Source of the DNA: Pseudomonas kribbensis
GTDB lineage: Bacteria; Pseudomonadota; Gammaproteobacteria; Pseudomonadales; Pseudomonadaceae
Direction of reading: 5' to 3'
Length of the DNA stretch: 64,000 bases
Assembly: GCF_003352185.1 (NCBI RefSeq)
Contig: NZ_CP029608.1
Span: 2,480,001-2,544,000, forward strand
The translations under genes and the position numbers were made by a program. The notes beneath the pieces were generated by a model. That model was not told where the DNA came from and did not search any database. It saw only the letters and a program-made list of their open reading frames with translations. Shown here one piece after another: positions 49,509 through 59,200 of the stretch; position 1 is the stretch's first letter, and each line of letters starts with the position of its first letter.

Positions 49509-49671
49509 TTTTCAGCCATTTCTTTCCGAACTTTCGGGGGAATAACTGACTTGTCCGGGGCTGGGGACCCTCAGGGCGGGGCAAAGAGGGGGGAGTTGTC
49601 CGGGTTTCACGTGTCATGCGGGTTTCGGGGCCGATGCTTGAATACGCGCCAAATCACATGAGACGGATCTT

Positions 49672-52600
49672 ATGAACCAATTTGCTGCCGATGCGGCGGA
49701 CGGTCTGTCCGCGATTTCCGAAGCCTTCCCGCTGACCGCTGCCCAGCGTGACATCTGGCTCGATCAACTGCGTCAGGGGGATTCGCCGGTGTACAACATC
49801 GGTGGTTATGTCGAGATGACCGGTGCCCTTGATCCTGCGTTGATGCACGCGTCCCTTGAAGGCCTCGTGGCCCGGCATGACGCCCTGCGCACCAGCCTGC
49901 TGCTGGGTGCCGGTGAGCACGGTCTGCCGTTGCAGCGTTTTGCGCCATCGATGCCGGTGCCGATGCCGTTCCATGACTTCAGCACCCATCCCGAGCCGGA
50001 GGCTGCGGCGCGCCGGTTGACTCAGGAGCGCATCGAACAGCCGTTCACGCTGGACGGCGGGCCGTTGTTCCGTTTCTGCCTGATCCGTCTCGATGACCGC
50101 TGCCATTGGTTTTCGCTCCAGGCCCATCACCTGATTGTCGATGGCTGGGGCTTTGGCGAAATGCTCAAGTCCCTCGACGAGATCTACAACGCCCTGGCAC
50201 TCGGGCAACAGCCGCCGGATTCGGCGCCGTCCTATGTCGACTTCATTCATGACGACGCACGGTATTACGAGTCCGCCCGCTACGTGCGTGACCGAGCGTA
50301 CTGGCTGGAAAAATACCGGCATCTTCCCGAGCCACTGTTATTGCCGCGCTATCAGGAACGCTTTGCCGGCGCGACGGCACCGACGCGGATTTTCTCGCAG
50401 GTCTTTCCGGCCCGCCTTCACGACCGTATGAAGCAGGTGGCCGCAGAGTACGGGGCTTCGGCGTTGCACTTTCTGCTGGCGGCGATGCATGTGTACTTCA
50501 GCCGCATCGGCCAGCGTGATGAATGGGTGGTGGGCTTGCCGTTGCTCAATCGGTCCGGGGCCCGTTTCAAGTCGACCCTGGGGCTGTTCACCCAGGTCAG
50601 CGCCGTGCGCATGGGGTTCGGGCGCGAGCTGGCGTTCGGTGCACTGGTCAAGGCCGTTCGCGATGAGCTGAAACAGGATTTCCGCCACCAGCGTTTTCCC
50701 CTGAGTGAGATGAACCGCGCGCTGGGTCTGCTGCGCGAGGATCGTTCACAGCTGTTCGAAGTGACCGTCTCCTACGAGCGGGACGCCCATGAGTACCGGT
50801 ACGGAGAGGCCCGGGGGCGGGTGGTCAAAGTGTCCAACCATGAAGAGGGCACGCCGCTGTCCGTGCACCTGTTGAGCAGCCGTGGCGACGAAGAGGACAG
50901 TTTGTACATGGTGTACAACGAGGCCTACTTTGACGCGGATGAAATCGCGGCGCTGTGCGGTCGATTGCTGTGGGTGCTGGAGCAGGGGCTTGAAGACGCC
51001 TCGCTGGCGGTGGGCGATTTCAGTCTGAACCTGCCGGCCGAGTCGGCCTTGCTGCAAGAGTGGAATGACACCCGCGCCGATTACTCCGACGGGCTGGCCA
51101 TCCATCAGCGCATCGAAGCGCAAGCGGCGATGCGGCCGGATGCGGTGGCTGCAGAATCCCGGGGACAACGGCTGACCTATGCCGAGCTGAACCGAAAGGC
51201 CAACGCCCTGGCCCATCATTTGATCGGGCTGGGTGTGCAACCCGATGACCGTGTGGCGCTGGTCGCCCGTCGAGGGCTGGACACGCTGGTCGCGTTGCTG
51301 GCAATTCTCAAGTCCGGCGCCGGTTATGTGCCGGTCGATCCGGCCCATCCTGCGGAACGTTTGAGCTATTTATTGAGCGACAGTGCGCCGGTCGTGGTCC
51401 TGACCCAGGGCAATCTGCGTGAACGTCTGCCGGCGCTGAACGTGCCGCTGATCGACATCGACTCGCGCACCTGGCCGGTCAACGATCTCAACCCCGATGT
51501 CTCGGGCCTGACCACCGCGCATCTGGCCTACGTGATCTACACCTCCGGGTCTACCGGCCAGCCCAAAGGCGTGATGGTCGAACATCGGACCCTGTCGAAT
51601 CTGGTGGACTGGCATTGCACGGCCTTCGGCCTGGGCGCGGGTGGCCACACCTCGAGCCTGGCTGGCTTCGGCTTTGACGCCATGGCCTGGGAAGTCTGGC
51701 CCGCACTGTGTGCCAGCGCGACCCTGCACCTGGCGCCGTCCCGTGACGGCGGCGAAGATATCGATGCGCTGCTCGACTGGTGGCGTGCGCAACCGCTGGA
51801 CGTGAGTTTTCTGCCAACGCCGATTGCCGAGTACGCCTTCAGCCGCCACCTTGAACATCCGACTTTGCGCACGCTGCTGATCGGCGGTGATCGCCTGCGC
51901 CAGTTCAATCGCGAGCAAACGTTCGAGGTGATCAACAACTACGGCCCGACCGAAGCCACCGTGGTTGCCACCTCGGGTCGCATCGAACCGGGCCGGACGC
52001 TGCACATCGGCAAACCCGTGAGCAACGCCACGACCTATCTGCTGGATGACCGACAGCGACCGGTGCCGATTGGCGTGGCCGGTGAGCTCTACGTCGGTGG
52101 TGCCGGGGTGGCGCGGGGTTACTTCAACCGCCCGGAACTGACCGCCGAACGCTTTCTCGACGATCCGTTCAGCCACCAGCCCAACGCGCGGATGTACCGC
52201 ACCGGCGACCTCGCACGCTGGCGCCCGGACGGCACCATCGAGTATCTGGGCCGTAATGACGATCAGGTGAAAATCCGTGGTGTGCGCATCGAGCCCGGCG
52301 AAATCGAAGCGGCGTTGAGCAGCCATGAATCAGTGAGCGATGCCGTCGTGCTGGTGCGCGACGGGCAGTTGCTGGCCTGGTTCACCGAACACCAGCCGCT
52401 GGACATCACGCAGCTGCATGCCCATCTGCAAACCCGTCTGCCGAGCGCGATGCTGCCTTCGGCCTACGTGCGTTTGGAGGTTTTGCCGCTGACAGCCAAC
52501 GGCAAACTGGATCGCCAGGCGTTGCCGGCGCCGGGGCCGGAAGCGTTGATCCGCCGCGAGTATGAGGCCCCGCAAGGCGATGTCGAAATCCTCTTGGCGC

Positions 52601-55600
52601 AGATCTGGGCCGAGGTGCTGCAAGTCGAACGGGTGGGGCGTCACGATCACTTCTTCGAGCTGGGCGGGCATTCGTTGCTGGCGGTCAATCTGATCGAGCG
52701 CATGCGTCAGCTCGGCATGAGCAGCGACGTGCGCGTGCTGTTCGGCCAGCCGACCCTGGCGGCTCTGGCCGCGTCGGTGGGCAGTGGTCGCGAAGTCAAA
52801 GTGCCGACCAATCGCATTCCGCCGGGTTGCACGCAGATCACCCCGGACCTGTTGCCGTTGGTAGAACTGGATCAGGCCACCCTTGACCGGATCATCGCTA
52901 CGGTACCGGGCGGGGCGGCCAACGTGCAGGACATTTATCCGCTGGCGCCGTTGCAGGAAGGCATCCTCTATCACCACATCACCGCTGCGCAGGGCGATCC
53001 GTACCTGTTGCAATCGCAGCTGGCGTTCGACAGCGTCGAGCGGGTCGAGGCCTATGCGGCCGCGTTGCGTCAGGTCATGGCGCGCCACGACATCCTGCGC
53101 ACTGCGGTGGTCTGGGAAGGCTTGACCACGCCGGTGCAGGTGGTCTGGCGCCAGGCTGAATTGCCGGTGCAGGAACTCATGCTCGACCCGGCCGAGGGCG
53201 ATGTCCTCGCGCAGCTGCATGAGCGCTTCGATGCTCGGCGTTATCGCATTGACGTCAGTCAGGCGCCGCTGATCCGGCTGATGTATGCCCGCGATCCGGC
53301 TCATGGGCGGATCGTGGCGATTCTGTTGTTCCATCACCTGGCGCTGGATCACATTGCCCTGGAAGTCCTGCGCCATGAAATGCGCGCCAACCTGTTGGGG
53401 CTGAGTGAACCGTTGCCGCCGGCGGTGCCGTATCGCAATTACGTGGCCCAGACCCGGCTCGGTGTCAGCGAACAGGAACATGAAGCGTTCTTCCGCGAAA
53501 TGCTCGCCGACATCGACGAGCCGACCCTGCCGTTCGGATTGCAGGACGTGCAGGGCGACGGTCGCGGCATCGACGAAGCCGTGCGAACCCTTGCACCTGA
53601 ACTGGACCGCCGCTTGCGCCTGCAAGCGCGGCAGGCAGGCGTCAGTGTGGCCAGCCTGATTCACCTGGCCTGGGCGCAGGTGCTGGCAGCGACCTCGGGA
53701 CAGGAACGTGTGGTGTTCGGCAGCGTGTTCATGGGCCGCATGCAGGGCGGCGAGGGCGCGGACCGGGCGCTCGGGGTGTTCATCAACACCTTGCCTTTGC
53801 GAGTGGACATGGACCGAGGCGCGCGTGATGCCGTGTTGCTTACCCACGCCCGACTGACCGACCTGCTCGGGCATGAGCATGCGTCGCTGGCGCTGGCCCA
53901 GCGTTGCAGCGGCGTCGCGTCACCGGCACCGCTGTTCAGTGCGCTGCTCAACTATCGGCATACCGATCTTGAGGTGCAGGAATCGACGGCGGATCCGGCC
54001 TGGCAAGGCATCCAGACCCTGGAGAACGAAGAACGCACCAACTATCCGCTGACCTTGAGCGTCGATGACCTGGGCAGCGCCTTGCAGATCACCACGCGAA
54101 CCCTGATCAGCATCGGCGCCCGGCGCATCGGCGACTACGTGCAAACCGCGTTGCAGGCGCTGGTCGATGCCCTGGAGCAAACGCCGCAACAGCCGCTCAA
54201 TCGCTTGCCGATCCTGCCGGCGGCGGAGCTTGAACAACTGCTGGTCGAGTTCAATGCCAGCGAAGTCGATTGCCCGATCGATCAGCCGCTGCAGACCTTG
54301 TTCGAGCAGCAAGCGCAGCGCCGACCCGACGCCATCGCCTTACAGGCCGGAGAACAACAGCTGACGTATCGCCAGTTGAACGAACAGGCCAATCGTCTGG
54401 CCCATCATTTGCGTGAACAAGGCGTGCAGCCCGATTCCCGGGTGGCGATCTGCGTCGAACGCAGCCTGGATCTGATAGTCGGCCTGCTCGGCATTCTCAA
54501 GGCAGGCGGCGCGTATGTGCCGCTGGATCCCGACTATCCGCTGGAACGCCTGCACTACATGTTGCAAGACAGCGCCCCGGTGGCGGTGCTGGTACACGAG
54601 GCCACCCGCAATCTGCTGACTGATCCGGGTGTGCCGGTCATCGATTTCGACCGTTGCACCTGGCAGCACGCGTCCGCCGACAATCTGCAAGTACCGGGTT
54701 TGAGTGCCGTGAACCTGGCCTACATGATCTACACCTCGGGCTCCACCGGTACGCCGAAGGGCGTGATGATCGAGCATCGCAGCGCGTGCAACATGGTGCA
54801 CTGGGGCTCGCAGATCAGCCCGCCGACCGGGCACGGCGCGCTGTTGCAGAAGGCGCCGTTCAGCTTCGACAGTTCGGTGTGGGAGATCTTCTGGCCGCTG
54901 TGTTCAGGCCTGCGGCTGGTGCTGGCGCGTCCCGACGGCAACCGCGATTCGGCCTATGTGACCCAGGTGATTCGAGAACGGCAGATCACCGTGGTCAAGT
55001 TCGTACCGGCGCTGCTGCAACAGTTCATCGAGCAGGACGATGTCAGCCAGTGCACCAGCCTGACCGACGTGCTCAACGGTGGCGGTGAACTGACCGCCGC
55101 ACTGGCCCGACGCGTCCGCGAGCGCCTGCCGTGGGTGCGTCTGCATAACGTTTACGGCCCGACCGAAACCACGGTCGACAGCACCGGCTGGACGCTGGAA
55201 CCGGATCAATCGGTGCCGGAAGCGGTGGTGCCAATCGGCAAGGCGTTGAGCAACACCCGACTCTATGTGCTGGACGCCCATGACCAACCGGTGCCATTCG
55301 GGGTCAGCGGTCACTTGCACATCGGCGGGGTCGGGGTCGCGCGGGGTTATCTGGGACTCCCGGACATGCAGGCCGAGCGCTTCATCGACAGCCCGTTCGT
55401 GGCTGGTGATCGCCTGTATCGCACCGGCGATCTGGTGCGCTACCGGGCGGACGGCAACCTCGAATTCCTCGGGCGCAACGACTTCCAGGTCAAGCTGCGT
55501 GGCCTGCGTCTGGAGCCCGGGGAAATCGAAGCGCGGCTGATCGAGCATCCGGCCGTGCGTGAAGCCGTGGTGCTGGTCCGCGACGAGCGACTGGTGGCGT

Positions 55601-56082
55601 ATTTCACCGTGCGCGAAGGCTTCGACGCGCCACGTATCGAAAGCTTGCGCGCCCACGTGCTGGAGCGCTTGCCGGAGTACATGGCGCCGGGCGCCTACGT
55701 GAAGCTCGATGCATTGCCCCTGACCCCCAACGACAAGGTCGACCGCAAGGCCTTGCCGGCACCGGGGGCGGAGGCGGTGCTCAGTCGTCGCTACGAGGCG
55801 CCCGAGGGCGAAGTCGAAATCCGGCTGGCGCAGATCTGGGCCGAGGTGCTGCAACTGGAGCAGGTCGGGCGCAACGACCACTTCTTCGAACTCGGCGGGC
55901 ATTCGTTGCTGGCGGTCAGTCTGGTGGCGCGCATGCGTCAGGCCGGGCTGCACGTCGATGCCCGTACGCTGTTCAGCCAACCGACCCTGGCGGCGCTGGC
56001 GGCCCAGACTTCGGCGCAGGCCAGACAGGTTGAAGTCCCGCAAACCACCATACCGACCCTCAACCGCAAACGCCGGCTCTGA
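49672..56082 (+). CDS. Two-module lipopeptide NRPS, first enzyme (Cstart-A-T-C-A-T)
   Basis: This 2136-aa enzyme starts the peptide. The lipo-initiating condensation domain (about 15-450; HHLIVDG) should attach a 3-hydroxy-fatty acid. A1 (about 475-965) has pocket residues D-A-W-F-L-G-N-V-V-K, read as Leu. T1 has Ser1001. C2 (about 1080-1490) has HHITAAQGD plus HHLALDH, the dual epimerisation/condensation pattern. A2 (about 1555-2035) has D-S-W-K-L-G-V-V-D-K, read as Glu. T2 has Ser2078. There is no thioesterase; the chain ends 58 residues later in a basic tail, the likely donor for docking to the next enzyme. Confidence 0.95.
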   Translation: MNQFAADAADGLSAISEAFPLTAAQRDIWLDQLRQGDSPVYNIGGYVEMTGALDPALMHASLEGLVARHDALRTSLLLGAGEHGLPLQRFAPSMPVPMPFHDFSTHPEPEAAARRLTQERIEQPFTLDGGPLFRFCLIRLDDRCHWFSLQAHHLIVDGWGFGEMLKSLDEIYNALALGQQPPDSAPSYVDFIHDDARYYESARYVRDRAYWLEKYRHLPEPLLLPRYQERFAGATAPTRIFSQVFPARLHDRMKQVAAEYGASALHFLLAAMHVYFSRIGQRDEWVVGLPLLNRSGARFKSTLGLFTQVSAVRMGFGRELAFGALVKAVRDELKQDFRHQRFPLSEMNRALGLLREDRSQLFEVTVSYERDAHEYRYGEARGRVVKVSNHEEGTPLSVHLLSSRGDEEDSLYMVYNEAYFDADEIAALCGRLLWVLEQGLEDASLAVGDFSLNLPAESALLQEWNDTRADYSDGLAIHQRIEAQAAMRPDAVAAESRGQRLTYAELNRKANALAHHLIGLGVQPDDRVALVARRGLDTLVALLAILKSGAGYVPVDPAHPAERLSYLLSDSAPVVVLTQGNLRERLPALNVPLIDIDSRTWPVNDLNPDVSGLTTAHLAYVIYTSGSTGQPKGVMVEHRTLSNLVDWHCTAFGLGAGGHTSSLAGFGFDAMAWEVWPALCASATLHLAPSRDGGEDIDALLDWWRAQPLDVSFLPTPIAEYAFSRHLEHPTLRTLLIGGDRLRQFNREQTFEVINNYGPTEATVVATSGRIEPGRTLHIGKPVSNATTYLLDDRQRPVPIGVAGELYVGGAGVARGYFNRPELTAERFLDDPFSHQPNARMYRTGDLARWRPDGTIEYLGRNDDQVKIRGVRIEPGEIEAALSSHESVSDAVVLVRDGQLLAWFTEHQPLDITQLHAHLQTRLPSAMLPSAYVRLEVLPLTANGKLDRQALPAPGPEALIRREYEAPQGDVEILLAQIWAEVLQVERVGRHDHFFELGGHSLLAVNLIERMRQLGMSSDVRVLFGQPTLAALAASVGSGREVKVPTNRIPPGCTQITPDLLPLVELDQATLDRIIATVPGGAANVQDIYPLAPLQEGILYHHITAAQGDPYLLQSQLAFDSVERVEAYAAALRQVMARHDILRTAVVWEGLTTPVQVVWRQAELPVQELMLDPAEGDVLAQLHERFDARRYRIDVSQAPLIRLMYARDPAHGRIVAILLFHHLALDHIALEVLRHEMRANLLGLSEPLPPAVPYRNYVAQTRLGVSEQEHEAFFREMLADIDEPTLPFGLQDVQGDGRGIDEAVRTLAPELDRRLRLQARQAGVSVASLIHLAWAQVLAATSGQERVVFGSVFMGRMQGGEGADRALGVFINTLPLRVDMDRGARDAVLLTHARLTDLLGHEHASLALAQRCSGVASPAPLFSALLNYRHTDLEVQESTADPAWQGIQTLENEERTNYPLTLSVDDLGSALQITTRTLISIGARRIGDYVQTALQALVDALEQTPQQPLNRLPILPAAELEQLLVEFNASEVDCPIDQPLQTLFEQQAQRRPDAIALQAGEQQLTYRQLNEQANRLAHHLREQGVQPDSRVAICVERSLDLIVGLLGILKAGGAYVPLDPDYPLERLHYMLQDSAPVAVLVHEATRNLLTDPGVPVIDFDRCTWQHASADNLQVPGLSAVNLAYMIYTSGSTGTPKGVMIEHRSACNMVHWGSQISPPTGHGALLQKAPFSFDSSVWEIFWPLCSGLRLVLARPDGNRDSAYVTQVIRERQITVVKFVPALLQQFIEQDDVSQCTSLTDVLNGGGELTAALARRVRERLPWVRLHNVYGPTETTVDSTGWTLEPDQSVPEAVVPIGKALSNTRLYVLDAHDQPVPFGVSGHLHIGGVGVARGYLGLPDMQAERFIDSPFVAGDRLYRTGDLVRYRADGNLEFLGRNDFQVKLRGLRLEPGEIEARLIEHPAVREAVVLVRDERLVAYFTVREGFDAPRIESLRAHVLERLPEYMAPGAYVKLDALPLTPNDKVDRKALPAPGAEAVLSRRYEAPEGEVEIRLAQIWAEVLQLEQVGRNDHFFELGGHSLLAVSLVARMRQAGLHVDARTLFSQPTLAALAAQTSAQARQVEVPQTTIPTLNRKRRL

Positions 56083-56268
56083 GCCGACATCGGCGTCGAT
56101 TCGCGGTTCCCGTGGATCGACGCCATGACTGGCCGGTCACGGGGCTTGTCCCCGCTTCCCATGTCAGACACCCAAGCCCCGATGTTTTAGCTTTTCCGGG
56201 CTGCGCGTGGCCGCACGGATTCGCCGCTGCGCGCTCCTTTTTTCCCGAATTTACAGCAGGTTACCCCC
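56083..56268 (+). other. Spacer between the two NRPS genes
   Basis: This 186-bp gap has no open frame of note. A T6 tract (56238-56243) has no stable stem before it, so read-through into the second NRPS gene is expected. Confidence 0.45.
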
Positions 56269-59200
56269 ATGCAATTTCGCGAGCTGATGGCTGTTATTTC
56301 CACCCATGCGATCCGCCTTCAACAGGACGATGAAGACCTGGTCATTCTGGGCGACGACGAGGCGCTGGACGACGCGCTTTGGGACAGCCTCGCCAAACAC
56401 AAGGCGCAGTTGCTGGAGCTGGTGGCGAGCCACGGCGGCGACTGGTCGAGCCCGGCGCTGCGCATCACCCCGGACATGCTGCCGCTGGTGCAACTGGATC
56501 AGCCGGCCATCGACCGCATCGTCGCCACCGTGCCGGGTGGCGTGGCGAATGTGCAGGACATCTATCCGCTGGCGCCGTTGCAGGAGGGCATGTTGTATCT
56601 GCACCTCGCCGCCGGCGAAGGCGATCTGTATGTGCAGCAGGCGCAATTCACGTTCGACAGTCACGAGCGCCTCGATGCGTTTGCCCAGGCCTTGCAATGG
56701 GTGATCGACCGTCACGATATTCTGCGCACCTCGTTTGTCTGGGAGCGCCTGGACGAACCGGTGCAAGTGGTCTGGCGCCAGGCGCCGCTGGTCTGCGAAG
56801 AGGTGCAGCTCGACACGTCCACGGACGTGTTCAGCCAGTTGCAGGCGCGTTACGACGCCCGTCACTTGCGCCTTGATCTGCAACAGGCGCCGCTGCTGCG
56901 CCTGGTCTATGCGCGGGATCCGGCGCAGGGGCGGATCGTCGCGCTGCTGCTGTTCCATCACATGATCATCGACCACGTGGCGCTGGACGTGGTGCGCCGG
57001 GAAATCCAGGCCTGGCTGCAAGGGCAGACCGAACGGGTGGCGCCGGCGGTACCGTTTCGCAATCATCTGGCGCGGGCGCGCATGGCGCTCGATGAGCAGG
57101 CCCACGAAACGTTCTTCCGCGAGATGCTCGGCGATATCGACGAGCCGACGTTGCCGTGGGGGTTGCAGGATGTTCACGGCGGCGGACAGGATTTTGAAGA
57201 CGCGCAGCTGACGCTCAGCGACGCACTGAACCTGCGACTGCGCACGCAGGCGCGGCAACTCGGTGTGAGCGTGGCGAGCCTGATGCATCTGGCGCTGGCG
57301 CGGGTGTTGGGCCAGTTGTCCGGGCGCACCTCGGTGGTGTTCGGCACCGTGTTGCTGGGGCGCATGGAGGCGAGCGATGGCGGCGAGCAGGCGCTGGGCA
57401 TGTTCATCAACACCTTGCCGCTGCGGGTCGATGTCGGCGCGCAAAGCGTCCACGACGGCGTGCTCGCTACGCACCGGCGGCTGAGCGCCTTGCTCGCCCA
57501 TGAACAGGCCTCGCTGGCACTGGCCCAGCGGTGCAGCGCGTTGAATGCGCAGACGCCGTTGTTCAGCGCCATGCTCAACTATCGCCACAGCGCTGTCGGT
57601 GACGTTGCCGCAGTGATCGACCTGGCCCCCGGCGTCCAGGTCCTGAGTGGCAAGGAACCGACCAACTATCCGCTGACCCTGAGCGTCGATGACCTGGGCA
57701 GTGGTTTCCGGCTGTCCGCCATCGCCCCGAGCGGCATCGGCGCCGAACGGGTCTGCGCCTATGTGCAAACCGCACTCGACGCCTTGCTCGATGCCCTGGA
57801 GCAATCGCCCCAGACGCTGATCAACCAGTTGCCGGTTTTGCCGGAGCTGGAGCGGCAGCAATTGCTGGTGGGCTTCAACGAAAGTCACGTCGAGCTCGAT
57901 CTGCAACAGACCGTTCATGGCCTGTTCGAGGCTCAGGTCGAGCGCACGCCGCAAGCCATCGCCTTGCAGTCCGGTGAGCAATCACTGACGTATGTTGAAC
58001 TCAATGCCCGGGCCAATCGCCTGGCTCACCGGTTGCGTGAGCTGGGTGTCGGGCCGGATACGCCGGTGGCGATCTGCGTCGAACGCGGGTCTGAACTGGT
58101 GATCGGCCTGCTGGGCATTCTCAAGGCCGGCGGCGCCTATGTACCGCTGGACCCGGCGTACCCGGCGGAACGCCTGAACTACATGCTCAAAGACAGCGCC
58201 CCGGTGGCGCTGCTGGCGCACGGCGCGACCCGGGCGCTGTTCGAGGCGGGTGGCGTGCCGCTGCTCGATTTCGATCAGGATCACTGGCAGGACTACCCCG
58301 ATCACAATCCTCAGGTGCCGGGCCTCAACGCTTCGAACCTGGCCTACGTGATCTACACCTCGGGTTCTACCGGCACGCCGAAAGGGGTGATGGTCGAGCA
58401 TCGTGGTCTGGGCAATCTGCTTCATTGGAGCTCGCAGGTTTGCCCGCCCGTGGCGGACGGCGCCCTGTTGCAGAAAACCCCTTACAGTTTCGACGCCTCG
58501 GTCTGGGAGCTGTTCTGGCCGCTGACGGCAGGCCTGCGCCTGGTGCTGGCGCGCCCCGACGCGCACTTCGAACCGGCGTACTTGACGCAAGTGGTGCGCG
58601 AGCAGCGCATCAGCGTGATCCAGTTCGTGCCGGCGCTGTTGCAACAGTTCCTCGACGTGGCAGACGTCAGCCAGTGCACCAGCCTCACGGATGTGTTCTG
58701 TGGCGGCGGCGAGCTGACGCCGGCGTTGGCCCGTCAAGTCCGCGAGCGTCTGCCGCAGGTGCGTTTGCATAACGTCTACGGCCCGACCGAAACCACGGTC
58801 GACAGCACGATATGGACGCTGGAACCGTCGATGCCGGTGCCAGAGGCGCAGTTGCCCATCGGCCGCCCCGTCAGCAACACCCGCTTGTACATTCTCGACG
58901 ACCAACTGCAACCGCTGCCGCTGGGCGTGGCCGGCGAGCTGTACATCGGTGGCCTGCAGGTGGCGCGTGGATACCTGAATCTTGCGTCGCTCACCGCCGA
59001 GCGTTTCCTCGATGATCCGTTCAGCGACCAGCCCAATGCGCGGCTGTACCGCACCGGTGACCTGTGCCGCTATCGGGCCGACGGCAACCTCGAATACCTC
59101 GGTCGCAACGACGATCAGGTGAAGATTCGCGGCTTGCGTATCGAACTCGGGGAAATTCAGGCGCGGCTGATGCAACTCGACACCGTGCTCGCCGCCGAAG

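Larger units (their letters stand above)
49181..49671. other. Divergent promoter region of luxR and the first NRPS gene (491 bp)
   Basis: This long non-coding spacer contains the TGTCCTAC elements at 49301 and 49497 and a nested hairpin (CGGTC 49411-49415 with GACCG 49444-49448 around CCCCG/CGGGG). G-rich tracts follow near 49590. No open reading frame with a ribosome site is seen. It is the natural place for LuxR and Gac-dependent control. Confidence 0.5.

Noticed and set aside
56230..56250. Terminator between the two NRPS genes
   Set aside because: There is a T6 tract but no stable GC stem in front of it.
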